A stretch of 64,000 nt of DNA from contig NC_073359.2 of NCBI RefSeq assembly GCF_027580225.2, positions 15,818,001-15,882,000 on the forward strand, written 5' to 3'. Shown here in pieces: positions 47,107-59,962 of the stretch. The notes beneath the pieces are model-generated. The model was given only the letters and a program-made list of their open reading frames with translations. It was not told where the DNA came from and did not search any database. A program made the translations under genes and the position numbers. Positions within the stretch are counted from its first letter, which is position 1, and each line of letters begins with the position of its first letter. This DNA is from Misgurnus anguillicaudatus. Taxonomy: Eukaryota > Chordata > Actinopteri > Cypriniformes > Cobitidae.

Positions 47107-47682
47107 ACACACAGCACAGCAAGCACACAAAGCACAGCAAGCTCACAATGCACAGCAAGCACACAAAGCACAGCAATTACACAAATCACAGCAGGCACAC
47201 AAAGCACAGCAAGCTCACAAAGCACAGCAAGCACACAAAGCACAGCAAGCACACAAAGCACAGCAAGCTCACAATGCACAGCAAGCACACAAAGCACAGC
47301 AATTACACAAATCACAGCAGGCACACAAAGCACAGCAAGCTCACAAAGCACAGCAAGCACACAAAGCACAGCAAGCACACAAAGCACAACAAGCACACAA
47401 AGCATAGCAAGAACACAAAGCACAGCAATTACACAAATCACAGCCGGCACACAAAGCACAGCAAGCTCACAAAGCACAGCAAGCACACAAAGCACAGCAA
47501 GCACACAAAGCACAGCAAGCACACAAAGCACAGCAAGCACAGCAATTACACAAATCACAGCAGGCACACAAAGCACAGCAAGCTCACAAAGCACACAAAG
47601 CACAGCAAGCACAAAAAGCATAGCAAGCTCACAAAGCACAGCAAGCACACAAAGCACAGCAAGCTCACAAAGCACAGCAAGA
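47107..47682. repeat. 18-bp minisatellite in U6
   Basis: About 32 copies of the same unit. A larger super-repeat of about 126 bp (ATTACACAAATCACAGCAGG recurring) is visible. Confidence 0.95.
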
Positions 47683-47780
47683 ACCACCATAATGCAGAGC
47701 AACAACAGCAAACATGGAAAAATAGAACACATGTGAACTACAGACAGGTTGAGAAGAATTGATGAGGAAGAACAAAACGT

Positions 47781-47864
47781 CATGACTCAGGTGGGATTCG
47801 AACCCAGGAACTCAGAATCTCAATGCATGTGGTTTAACTAGATGCGCCACTCAGTTGACACAGT
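47781..47864 (-). other. tRNA-like sequence 13
   Basis: Near-copy of 9/10 in U6; first of its 265-bp pair. Confidence 0.6.
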
Positions 47865-48045
47865 TTATGAGGCAGCAGACAAGAGATTAGAGAGCTGAAA
47901 GGATTGACATATGTCAATCACCAAAGATGCAGGAAAGACACAGCAGAAGCACCACAATGCAGAGCAACAACAGCACACATGGAAAAATAGAACACATGTG
48001 AACTACAGACAGGTTGAGAAGAATTGATGAGGAAGAACAAAACGT

Positions 48046-48128
48046 TATGACTCAGGTGGGATTCGAACCCTGGAACTCAGAATCTCAATGCATGTGGTTT
48101 AACTAGATGCGCCACTCAGTTGACACAG
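48046..48128 (-). other. tRNA-like sequence 14
   Basis: Second of the U6 pair; CCAGGGTTCGAATCCCACC on the minus strand. Confidence 0.6.
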
Positions 48129-49540
48129 TTCATGAGGCAGCAGACAAGAGATTAGAGAGCTGAAAGGATTAACATGTCAATCACCAAAGATGCAGAATTG
48201 ACACAGCAGAAGTAGAAATAACAGAAATACAATGTACATGAGTTCAAGTGAAATTGAAGACAAGCAGACCATTATGTATAGTGATGCTATACAATGTAAT
48301 ATACAGTCACATTAATTTATTACTATGACAAATAGACAACGTCACAGGCACGGTAAACTTTAGAGTGGTATTTCTAAGAAAGAGAACAGAATATCAAAAA
48401 TCTGTTCGGTCACATCTGTGCAGATTGCTCCAAACATTATACGAGCAGAACCTGACATAAAATACACAAAATTTGTAAAAGGAGTAGCGAAAAAATCATT
48501 TACCATATGCCTTACAATAACACCTGAACATAATGTTGGAAAATGACAAACAAGGTATCGTTGCGATCAGCATAAAACAGTGAATACAATTTCACAAAGA
48601 AAATGTATATCAGACAATGTATTCAGAAGTTATAAGCAGTTCAATAAGAACTGTTATAGTTTATAACCCCTAGGTGGCGCTGTACTCTGACTTCCCAGGT
48701 ATCTTCAGGATATCATGTCGAAGGTCCTTACCATTTTTTGCGCGGATATGTCCAATAGTTCAAAAAATATAACAATTTATGTGAAATTTCAAAATGGCGG
48801 ACAGGCGGTTTGGTCAAACCCGGCATTATTCACATCGACAGATGCGGCATGAGGTAAGCAATCCATAGACATCAAGATCATAATTTTCTGACAAACAGTT
48901 CTGAAGTTATGCGCAATAATAGCCTATTTTTCTATCTCATGACCCATAGGTGGCGCTGTCACCAAATTTGGCATGGACCCCAAGTTCATGGTCCACATGA
49001 AGTGTACCAAATTTCATTTCAATTGATCAAAGAATGACTGAGCTACAGCTTCAGAACCATTTTTGCGTCAACCTCGTTAAGTTTGCGCATGTATTACTTT
49101 TGAACAAAGATCAATATCAAAATTCTGTTCGGTCATTTCTATGCGGCTCACTCCAAAGATCATCTGTGCCAAATCTCATAAGAATTGAACCGCATTTGAA
49201 GGAGGAGTAGCGAAAAAACGAAATACTGTACATTTCAAAATGGCCGCTACTGTAATGGGTGGAGTCTTACTGTAAAGTATCAAATTCAATAAGCACGATG
49301 AGAGCAATCACGTGTACTAAGTAGAATTTTCATAGATCAAATGGTTCACCAATTATAACAGTTTGAACATTGATTTTTTGGACTACTGGTGGCGCTATAG
49401 AGTTACTGCTAAAGACCCCATTTTTGGTCACATGACTATTTATGACCACCTCTACATCTGTGCCAAATTTCATCATTTTCCTATGTACGGTTCATAGGGC
49501 TGCCATAGACTCCCATTGGGGAAAAATAATAATAATAAAT

Positions 49541-50914
49541 ATAGCTGCAAGCAGCGATACGGGGCCAAGCACCATCAGCGCAATGAGCACCCGAAGCACA
49601 GCAAGAAACATACAACGTATCAATCACCCAGGGTGCATTGAGCACCCAAGGTGCATCAAGAACACAAGGCGCCGCAAAGAACCCAAAGCGTAGCAATGAC
49701 AGAGCAGAACCACCGCAGTGCAGAGCAGCAACAGAAAACATGGCAAAAATAGAACATATGTGAACTACAGACAGGTCAAGAAGAATAGGTGGGAAAGAAC
49801 AAAACTTTAATAGAAGAAATTAACATCTGCCTCAGGCGGGATTCGAACCCATGAACTCAGGATCTCTTTGCATACGACTTAACAGATGCTCTATTCAGTA
49901 GACACAGCTCAAGGGCAGCAGAAAAGAGCTTACATGCCATACAAAGAATTCAGAAGTTATAAGCAGTTCTATAAGAACTGTTATAGTTTATAACCCCTAG
50001 GTGGCGTTGTTCTCTGATTTCCTCAGGACGTCATGCCGAAGCTCCCTACCGATTTTTGCGCCGATATATCCGATACTTCAAAAGTTATAGCAATTTATCA
50101 CAGATTTCAAAATGGCGGACAGGCGGTTCGGTCAATCCCGGCATAATACATATCGACAGATGCGGCATGAGCCAAGGAATCCATAGACACCAAGATCATA
50201 ATTTTCTGACAAACGATTCAGAAGTTATGCGCAAAAATAGCCTTTTTTCCTATCTCATGACCCATAGGTGGCGCTGTCACCAAATTTGGCATGGACCCCC
50301 ATTTCATGGTCGACATGAAGCGTACCAAATTTCATCTCGATTGATCAAAGAATGACCGAGATACAGCTTCAGAACCATTTTTGCGTCAATCTCGTTAAGT
50401 TCACGCATTAATTACTTTTGAATAAAGAAAAATATCAAAATTCTGTTCAGTCATTTCTATGCGGCTCACTCCAAAGATCACATGTGCCAAATCTCATAAG
50501 AATTGAACCAAATTTGAAGGAGGAGTAGCGAAAAAACGAAATACTGTACATTTCAAAATGGCCGATACTGTAATGGGAGGAGTCTTACTGTAAAGTATCA
50601 AATGCAATAAGCGGGATGAGAGCAATCACGTGTACTAAGTAGAATTCTCAAAGATCTAATGGATCACGAGTTATAACCATTTGAACATTGAATTTTTGAG
50701 ATGATGGTGGCGCTATAGAGTTACTGCTAGAGACCCCATTTTTGGCCAAATGACTATTTATGACCACCACTACAACTGTGCCAAATTTCATCATTTTCCT
50801 ACATACGGTTCATATGGCTGCCATAGACTCCCATTGGGGAAGAAGATTAAGAAGAAAAATTCTAACAGAAACAATAGGTGCCACAGCACCATAGGTGCTT
50901 GGCCCCTAATAAAT
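49541..50914 (+). repeat. Tandem array unit U7
   Basis: The shortest unit (1374 bp). Head GGGGCCAAGCACCATC and tail AGCACCATAGGTGCTTGG then CCCCTAA are complementary and even share the CACCAT variant. Confidence 0.85.
49826..49910 (-). other. tRNA-like sequence 15
   Basis: ACTGAATAGAGCATCTG then GGTTCGAATCCCGCC; a good T arm with changes in the A-box region. Confidence 0.6.
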
Positions 50915-50958
50915 ATAGCTGCAAGCAGCAACACGGGGTCAAGCACCTTCGGCGCAAT

Positions 50959-51227
50959 GCACACAAAGCACAGCAAGCACACAAAGCACAGCAAGCTCAC
51001 AATGCACAGCAAGCACACAAAGCACAGCAGGCACACAAAGCACAGCAAGCACACAAAGCACAGCAATTACACAAATCACAGCATGCACACAAAGCACAGC
51101 AAGCTCACAAAGCACAGCAAGCACACAAAGCACAGCAAGCACACAAAGCATAGCAAGCTCACAAAGCACAGCAAGCACAAAGCACAGCAAGCTCACAAAG
51201 CACAGCAAGCTCACAAAGCACAGCAAG
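50959..51227. repeat. 18-bp minisatellite in U8
   Basis: About 15 copies; one unit near 51170 has lost several bases, shifting the phase. Confidence 0.95.
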
Positions 51228-51327
51228 AACCACCATAATGCAGAGCAACAACAGCAAACATGGAAAAATAGAACACATGTGAACTACAGACAGGTTGAGA
51301 AGAATTGATGAGGAAGAACAAAACGTC

Positions 51328-51410
51328 ATGACTCAGGTGGGATTTGAACCCAGGAACTCAGAATCTCAATGCATATGATTAACTAGTTGCACCACTCAGT
51401 TGACACAGTT
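51328..51410 (-). other. tRNA-like sequence 16
   Basis: ACTGAGTGGTGCAACTAG then GGTTCAAATCCCACC. Confidence 0.6.
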
Positions 51411-52387
51411 CATTGGGCAGCAGAAAAGAGATAACAGTATAATATCAATAAGAATTGTTATAGTTTATAACCCATAGGTGGCGCTGTACTCTGACTTCCC
51501 AGGTAACTTCAGGACATCATGTCAAAGTTTCTTACCAATTTTTGCGCGGATATCTCGAATAGTTCAAAAAATATAACAATTTATGTGAAATTTCAAAATG
51601 GCGGACAGGCGGTTTGGTCAAACCCGGCATAATACATATCGACAGATGCGGCATGAGGTAAGCAATCCATAGACATCAAGATCATAATTTTCTGACAAAC
51701 AGTTCAGAAGTTATGGGCAAAAATAGCCTATTTTCCTATCTCATTACCCATATGTGGCGCTGTCACCAAATTTGGCATGAACCCCAAGTTCATGGTCCAC
51801 ATGAAGTGTACCAAATTTCATTTCAATTGATCAAAGAATGACCAAGCTACAGCTTCATAACCATTTTTGCGTCAACCTTGTTAAGTTTGCGCATTTATTA
51901 CTTTTGAACAAAGATGAATATCAAAATTCTGTTCAGTCATTTCTATGCGGCTCACTCCAAAGATCACCTGTGCCAAATCTCATAAGAATTGAACCACATT
52001 TGAAGGAGGAGTAGCGAAAAAACAAAATACTGTACATTTCAAAATGGCCGTTACTGTAATGGGTGGAGTCTTACTGTAAAGTATCAAATTCAATAAGCGG
52101 GATGAGAGCAATCACGTGTACTAAGTAGAATTTTCATAGATCAAATGGTTCACTATTTATAACAGTTTGAACATTGATTTTTTGCACTGCTGGTGGCGCT
52201 ATAGAGTTATTGCTAGAGACCCCATTTTTGGTCACATGACTATTTATGACCACCTCTACAACTGTGCCAAATTTCATCATTTTCCTATGTACGGTTCATA
52301 GGGCTGCCATAGACTCCCATGGGACGATAATAATAATAAATATAGCTGCAAGCAGCGATACGGGGCCAAGCACCATCAGCACAATGC

Positions 52388-52520
52388 AAACACAGCACAG
52401 CAAGCACACAAAGCACAGCAAGGTCACAATGCACAGCAAGCTCACAAAGCACAGAAAGCACACAAAGCACAGCAAGCACACAAAGCACAGCAAGTACTCA
52501 AAGCACAGCAAGCACACAAA
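52388..52520. repeat. Short 18-bp minisatellite in U9
   Basis: About seven copies, then a direct transition to the single-copy head sequence GAGCACCCAAAGCACAGCAA from which the unit could have arisen. Confidence 0.9.
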
Positions 52521-52767
52521 GAACATTGAGCACCCAAAGCACAGCAAGAAACATACAATGTATCAATCACCCAGGGCGCATTGAGCACCCAAGGTGCATC
52601 AAGAACACAAGGCGCTGCAAAGAACCCAAAGCGTAGCAATCACAGAGCAGAACCACCGCAGTGCCAAGAAGCAACCGAAAACATGGCAAAAACTGAACAT
52701 ATGTGAACTACAGACAGGTCGAGAAGAATAGGTGAGAAAGAACAAAATGTAATAGAAGCGATGAACA

Positions 52768-52852
52768 CTTGCCTCAGGCAGGATTCGAACCCAAGAACTC
52801 AGGATGTCATTGCGTGTGCCTTACCCGCCACGCCACTCAGTTGACACAGTTC
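52768..52852 (-). other. tRNA-like sequence 17
   Basis: ACTGAGTGGCGTGGCGGG then GGTTCGAATCCTGCC. The middle part differs from all others. Confidence 0.6.
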
Positions 52853-54649
52853 AAGGAACAGCAGAAAAGAAATTACAGAGATGCAAGGATTGACATATGC
52901 CAATTACCAAAGATGTAGAAATGACACTGCAGAGCAGAAATAACAGAAATATAATGTATATGAGAATCAAAAAGCTCAAGTGAGATTGAAGACAAGAAAA
53001 ACATTCTGTAGAGCAACGCTATAAAATGTAATATACAGTAATTAACTATGACAAATAGACAACATCACAGGCACGATCAACTTAACAGAGGTATTTCTCA
53101 AAAAAATGCGTAGGTGCCAGAAAAATCTGTTCAGTCATTTCTGTGAGGATTGCTCCAAAGAACCTACGAGCAGAACCTGGCATAAAATAAACAAAATTTG
53201 TAAAAGGAGTAGCGAAAAGATAATTTACCATATGCCTTACAATAACACATTAATAGAATGTTGGAAAATAACAAATGAGGTATCGTTGCAATCGGCATAA
53301 ACCAGTGAATTTAATTTCACAAAGAAAATTAATATTAGACAAAGTATTCAGAAGTTATAGGCAGTTCTATAAGAACTGTTATTGTTTATAACCCCTAGGT
53401 GGCGCCGTACTCTGACTTCCCAGGTACCTTCAGGACATCATGCCGAAGCTCCCTACCTATTTTTTCGCCGATATAGCCAATACTTCAAAAGTTATAGCAA
53501 TTGTGACTCATTTCAAAATGGCAGACAAGCGGTCCGGTCAATCCCGGCATAATACACATCCACAGATGCGGCATGAGCCAAGGAATGCGTAGACACAACA
53601 ATCATAATTTTCTGACAAACAATTCAGTAGTTATGGGCAAAAATAGCCTTTTTTCATATCTCATGACCCATAGGTGGCGCTGTCACCAGATTTGGTATGG
53701 ACCCCCATTTCATGATCGACATGAAGCGTACCAAATTTCATCTCGATTGATCAAAGAATGACCGAGATACAGCTTCAGAACCAATTTTGCGTCAATCTCG
53801 TTAAGTTCGCGCATTAATTACTTTTGAATAAAGAAAAATATCAAAATTCTGTTCAGTCATTTCTATGCGGCTCACTCCAAAGATCACATGTGCCAAATCT
53901 CATAAGAATTGAACCAAATTTGAAGGAGGAGTAGCGAAAAAACGAAATACTGTACATTTCAAAATGGCCGATACTGTAATGGGAGGAGTCTTACTGTAAA
54001 GTATCAAATGCAATAAGCGGGATGAAAGCAATCACGTGTACTAAGTAGAATTCTCATAGATCTAATGGATCACGAGTTATAACCATTTGAACATTGAATT
54101 TTTGAGATGATGGTGGCGCTATAGAGTTACTGCTAGAGACCCCATTTTTGGCCAAATGACTATAAATGACCACCACTACAACTGTGCCAAATTTCATCAT
54201 TTTCCTACATACGGTTCATATGGCTGCCATAGACTCCCATTGGGGAAGAAGATTAAGAAGAAAAATACTAACAGAAACAATAGGTGCCACAGCACCATAG
54301 GTGCTTGGCCCCTAATAATAATAATACTAACAATTCCAATAGGTGTCTCAGCACCTTCGGTGCTTGACCCCTAAATATAGCTGCAAGCAGCAATTGCGGG
54401 GCCAAGCACCTTCAGCGCAATGAGCACCCAAAGCACAGCAAAAACCACACGACGCAGCAAATGTGCAAAGCGCAGAAAGCGCGCAATATAGAGGCCGAAC
54501 CCGAAGCAAAGCAAATGCAGAGCAGAACCACTGCAGTGCGGAGCAACAACAGTAAAGATGGCAAAAATATAACACGTGTGGAAAACCAGACAGGTCGAGA
54601 AGAACGTGTTAAAGTGAACACAAAAGGAAATCTCAATAAGTGAAAGTAG

Positions 54650-54717
54650 GAGCTGGGATTCGAACCCATGACCTCAGGTTCCCAAAGCACAGCATTTACC
54701 GCATGCGCCACTGAGTA
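54650..54717 (-). other. tRNA-like sequence 18
   Basis: Close to 5: ACTCAGTGGCGCATGCG, with the better B box GGTTCGAATCC. Confidence 0.6.
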
Positions 54718-54902
54718 ACCAATTAAACCACCGAGTTGGTGTGTCCAAGCTATAGAATAGAGATTTAGAGCTGTAAACATTGATATCCAGCAATTACCAA
54801 AAGTGCAGGAATGACAACAGAGAGCACAAATAACTGAAATACAATCTATAGTATGAGATTCACAAAACTTAAGTGAGAAAAAAGTTAAGACAAAATATCA
54901 CT

Positions 54903-54981
54903 GCACATGGGATTCGAACCCATGACCTCAGAATCTCATGGCATGTGGTTAACCAGATGCACAACTCAGTTAACACAGCTC
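54903..54981 (-). other. tRNA-like sequence 19
   Basis: Close to 7, but the central palindrome is reduced to CATCTGGTTAACCACATG. Confidence 0.6.
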
Positions 54982-56725
54982 AAAGGGCAGCAAAAAAACA
55001 GCTTAGGTACTGCAAGGATTGACATGTGCCAATCAACACAGATGCAGAACTGACAGTGCAGAGCAGAACAAACATGTATATGAGAATCAAAAAGCTCAAG
55101 TGAGATTGAAGACAAGAAGATCATTCTGTATAGTAATGCTATACAATGTAATATACAGTCACATTAATTTACTATGACAAATAGACAATGTCACAGGCAC
55201 GGTCAACTTTGGAGTGGTATTTCTAAGAAAGAGAACAGAATATCAAAAATCTGTTCGGTCATTTCTGTGTGGATTGCTCCAAACATTATACGAGCCGTAC
55301 CTGGCATAAAATAAACAAAATTTGTAAAAGGAGTAGCGAAAAAATCATCTACCATATGCTTTACAATAACACATGAACAGAATGTTGGAAAATGACAAAC
55401 GAGGTATCGTTGCAATCGGCATAAACCAGTGAATACAATTTCACAAAGAAATTAATATCAGACAAAGTATTCAGAAGTTATAAGCAGTTCCATAAGAACT
55501 GTTATAGTTTATAACCCCTAGGTGGCGCTGTACTCTGACTTCCCAGGTACCTTCAGGACATCATGTCGAAGCTCCTTACTAATTTTTGCGCGGATATGTC
55601 CAATAGTTAAAAAAATATAACAAATTATCTGAAATTTCAAAATGGCGGACAGGAGGTTCGGTCAAACCCGGCATAATACACATCGGCAGATGCGGCATGA
55701 GGTAAGCAATCCATAGACATCAAGATCATAATTTTCTGACAAACAGTTCAGAAGTTATGGGCAAAAATAGCCTATTTTCATATCTCATGACCCATAGGTG
55801 GCGCTGTGACCAAATTTGGCATGAACCCCAAGTTCATGGTCCACATGAAGTGTACCAAATTTAATTTCAATTGATCAAAGAATGGCCGAGCTACAGCTTC
55901 AGAACCATTTTTATGTCAACCTCGTTAAGTTTGCGCATTTATTACTTTTGAACAAAGATAAATATCAAAATTCTGTTCAGTCATTTCTGTGCGGCTCACT
56001 CCAAAGATCACCTGTGCCAAATTTCATAACAATTGAACAAAATTTGAAGGAGGAGTAGCGAATAAATGGAATACTGTACATTTCAAAATGGCCACTACTG
56101 TAATGGGTGGAGTTTTACTGTAAGGTATTAAAAACAACAAGCATGAGGAGAGCAATCACGTGTACTAAGTAGAATTTTCATAGATCAAGCGGATCAGCAG
56201 TTATAACCATTTGAACATTGAATTTTTGCACTGCTGGTGGCGCTATAGAGTTAGTGCTAGAGACCCCATTTTTGGTCACTTGACTTTTTAGGACCACCAC
56301 TACAACTGTGCCAAATTTCATCATTTTCCTATGTACGGTTCATAGGGCTGCCATAGACGCCTATGGCTAAGAAGAAGAAGACGCAGAATAATAATAATAA
56401 TAATAACAATTCCAATAGGTGTCACAGCACCTTCGGTGCTTGACCCCTAAATATAGCTGCAAGCAGCAATTGCGGGGCCAAGCACCTTCAGCGCAATGAG
56501 CACCCAAAGCACAACAAAAACCACACGACACAGCAAATGCGCAAAGCGCAGAAAGCGCGCAATACAGAGCCCGAACCCGAAGCACAGCAAATGCAGAGCA
56601 GAACAACTGCAGTGCGGAGCAACAACAGAAAAGATTTCAAAAATATAACAAGTGTGGAAAACCAGACAGGTCGAGAAGAACGTGTTAAAGGGAACACAAA
56701 AGGAAATCTCGATAAGTGAAAGTAA

Positions 56726-56793
56726 GAGCTGGGATTCAAACCCATGACCTCATGTTCCCAAAGCACAGCACTAACCGCATGCGCCACTGAGTA
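56726..56793 (-). other. tRNA-like sequence 20
   Basis: Close to 5; B box GGTTTGAATCC. Confidence 0.6.
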
Positions 56794-56977
56794 AATAATT
56801 AAACCACTGAGTTGGTGTGTCCAAGCTATAGAATAAAGCTTTACAGCTATAAACATTGATATCCAGCAATTACCAAAAGTGTAGAAATGACAACAGAGAG
56901 CACAAATAACTGAAATACAATGTATAGTATGAAAATCACAAAACTTAAGTGAGAAAAAAAGTTAAGACAAAAAACCA

Positions 56978-57048
56978 CTGCACATGGGATTTGAACCCAT
57001 GAACTCAGGTTCTCAAAGCACAGCACTAACCGCATGTGCCACTGAGGA
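56978..57048 (-). other. tRNA-like sequence 21
   Basis: CTCAGTGGCACATGCGG then GGTTCAAATCCCATG. Confidence 0.6.
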
Positions 57049-58540
57049 ATCATAGGTTGAAAGGCTGTGGAAAAGAGGCTTCAAAGCTGCAAACATTGAC
57101 ATGCCAATCACTGAAAGGGCACAAATAACACAACAAAGCAAAAATAAACAGAAATACAAAGTGTAGGGCAATCAGATAACTTAAATGGCACTGAATTCGT
57201 GAAGAACATTTAGCACAATAATGAACAACATGGGCAAATATTGTCAGAGTCTTTTTAATATGACAAAGGGACAGCATGACAGGCATGGTCCGCTTTACAG
57301 AGGTATTTCTCAAACATTTGACACTCAGCAGAAAAATCTTTTCAGTCACGTCTGTGCGGATTGCTCCAAACATTATACAAGCAGAACCTGGCATAAAATA
57401 AACAAAATTTGTAAAAGGAGTAGCGAAAAAATCATTTACCATATGCTTTACAATAACACATGAACAGAATGATGGAAAATGCCAAACAAGGTATTGTTGC
57501 GATTGGCAAAAACCAGTGAATAAAATGTCACAAAGAAAATGTATATCAGTCAAAGTATTCTGAAGATATAAGCAGTTCTATAAGAACTGTTATAGTTTAT
57601 AACCCCTAGGTGGCGCTGTACTCTGACTTCCCAGGTAACTTCAGGACATCATGCCGAAGCTCCCTAACTATTTTTGCACGAATATGTCCAATAGTTCAAA
57701 AGATATAACAATTTATGACCAATTTCAAAATGGCGGACAGGTGGTGTGGTCAAACCCGACATAATACATATTGACAGATTCGGCATGAGCCAAGGAATCC
57801 GTAAACACCAAGATCATAATTTTCTGACAAACATTTCAGTAGTTATGGGCAAAAAAAGCCATTTTCCATATCTCATGACCCATAGGTGGCGCTGTCACCA
57901 AATTTGGCACGGACCCCCAGTTTATGGTCGACATGACGTGTACGAAATTTCTTTTCAATTGATGAAAAAATGACAGATATACAGCCTCAGAACTATTTTT
58001 GTGTCAACCTCGTTAAGTTTGCGCATTTATTACTTTTGAACAAAGATAAATATCAAAATTCTGTTCGGTCATTTCTGTGCGGCTCACTCCAAAGTTCACC
58101 TGTGCCAAATTTCATAACAATTGAACCAAATTTGAAGGAGGAGTAGCGAATAAACGGAATACTGTACATTTCAAAATGGCCACTACTGTAATGGGTGGAG
58201 TTTTACTGTAAGGTATTAAAAACAACAAGCATGAGGAGAGCAATCACGTGTACTAAGTAGAATTTTCATAGATCAAGCGGATCAGCAGTTATAACCATTT
58301 GAACATTGAATTTTTGCACTGCTGGTGGCGCTATAGAGTTAATACTAGAGACCCCATTTTTGGTCACATGACTTTTTAAGACCACCACAACAACTGTGCC
58401 AAATTTCATCATTTTCCTATTTACGGTTCATAGGGCTGCCATAGACGCCTATGGCTAAGAAGAGGAAGCAGAATAATAATAATAATAATACTAACAATTC
58501 CAATAGGTGTCACAGCACCTTCGGTGCTTGACCCCTAAAT

Positions 58541-59962
58541 ATAGCTGCAAGCAGCGATACGGGGCCAAGCACCATCAGCGCAATGAGCACCAAAACCACA
58601 GCAAGAAACATACAACTTATCAATCACCCAGGGCGCATTGAGCACCCAAGGTGCATCAAGAACACAAGGCTCAGCAAAGAACCCAAAGCGTAGCAATGAC
58701 AGAGCAGAACCACCGCAGTGCAGAGCAGCAACAGAAAACATGGCAAAAATAGAACATATGTGAACTACAGACAGGTCAAGAAGAATAGGTGGGAAAGAAC
58801 AAAACTTTAATAGAAGAAATTAACATCTGCCTCAGGCGGGATTCGAACCCAAGAACTCAGGATCTCTATGCATACGACTTAACAGATGCGCCACTTAGTA
58901 GACACAGCCCAAGGGGCAGCAGAACAGAGCTTACATGCCATACAAAGAATTCAGAAGTTATAAGCAGTTCTATAAGAACTGTTATAGTTTATAAACCCTA
59001 GGTGGCGCTGTTCTCTGATTTCCTCAGGACGTCATGCCGAAGCTCCCTACCGATTTTTGCGCCGATATATCCGATACTTCAAAAGTTATAGCAATTTATC
59101 ACAGATTTCAAAATGGCGGACAGGCGGTTCGGTCAATCCCGGCATAATACATATCGACAGATGCGGCATGAGCCAAGGAATCCCAAGACACCAAGATCAT
59201 AATTTTCTGACAAACGGTTCAGTAGTTATGGGCAAAAAGAGCCTTTTTTCATATCTCATGACCCATAGGTGGCCCTGTCACCAAATTTGGCAGGGACCCC
59301 CATTTCATGGTCGACATGAAGCGTACCAAATTTCATCTCGATTGATCAAAGAATGACCGAGATACAGCTTCAGAACCAATTTTGCGTCAATCTTGTTAAG
59401 TTCACGCATTAATTACTTTTGAATAAAGAAAAATATCAAAATTCTGTTCGGTCATTTTTATGCGGCTCACTCCAAAAATCACCTGTGCCAAATCTCATAA
59501 GAATTGAACCAAATTTGAAGGAGGAGTAGCGAAAAAACGAAATACTGTACATTTCAAAATGGCCGCTACTGTAATGGGTTGAGTTTTACTGTAAGGTATT
59601 AAAAACAACAAGCATGAGGAGAGTAATCACGTGTACTAAGTAGAATTTTCATAGATCAAGCGGATCAGCAGTTATAACCATTTGAACATTGAATTTTTGC
59701 ACTGGTGGTGGCGCTATAGAGTTAGGACTAGAGACCCCATTTTTGGTCACATGACTTTTTAAGACCACCACTACAACTGTGCCAAATTTCATCATTTTCC
59801 TACGTACGGTTCATAGGGCTGCCATAGACTCCCATTGGGGAAGATGAAGAATAATAATACTGACAGTTCCAATAGGTGCCTCAGCACCTTCGGTGCTTGG
59901 CCCCTAATAATACTGACAATTCCAATAGGTGTCTCAGCACCTTCGGTGCTTGACCCCTAAAT
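58541..59962 (+). repeat. Tandem array unit U12 (double tail)
   Basis: Head GATACGGGGCCAAGCACC. The first tail ends TGCTTGGCCCCTAA at 59907, matching the head; a second tail ending TGCTTGACCCCTAA follows at 59959, as in U9. This suggests a unit inserted inside the end of another. Confidence 0.85.
58826..58910 (-). other. tRNA-like sequence 22
   Basis: ACTAAGTGGCGCATCTG then GGTTCGAATCCCGCC; near-copy of 15 with a better A-box region. Confidence 0.6.

Larger units (their letters stand above)
47061..49540 (+). repeat. Tandem array unit U6 (with the longest minisatellite)
   Basis: Same plan as U3: GGGGTCAAGCACC head, 18-bp repeats at 47107-47682, and the same 265-bp duplication around the tRNA-like sequences. 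The terminal hairpin is absent; a short AATAATAATAA stretch joins it to U7. Confidence 0.85.
50915..52341 (+). repeat. Tandem array unit U8 (with minisatellite)
   Basis: Head GGGGTCAAGCACC and 18-bp repeats at 50959-51227. It lacks the 600-bp central portion of U3 and U6, jumping from the tRNA-like sequence to AAGAATTGTTATAGTTTATA near 51450. No terminal hairpin. Confidence 0.85.
52342..54376 (+). repeat. Tandem array unit U9 (hybrid head, double tail)
   Basis: The GCC-type head carries a short minisatellite (52388-52520), elsewhere found only in GTC-type heads, then returns to the single-copy head sequence GCATTGAGCACCCAAGGTGC. Two tails follow each other: AGCACCATAGGTGCTTGG at 54291 and AGCACCTTCGGTGCTTGA at 54350, 59 bp apart. 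Confidence 0.85.
54377..56452 (+). repeat. Tandem array unit U10
   Basis: Head CAATTGCGGGGCCAAGCACC, two tRNA-like sequences, tail AGCACCTTCGGTGCTTGACC at 56428. Here head (GCC) and tail (GAC) mismatch at one base. The first part resembles U1 and U11. Confidence 0.85.
56453..58540 (+). repeat. Tandem array unit U11
   Basis: Same architecture and nearly the same length (2088 bp) as U10, with the same one-base head/tail mismatch. The middle part (57050-57300) is more diverged than in other units. Confidence 0.85.
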
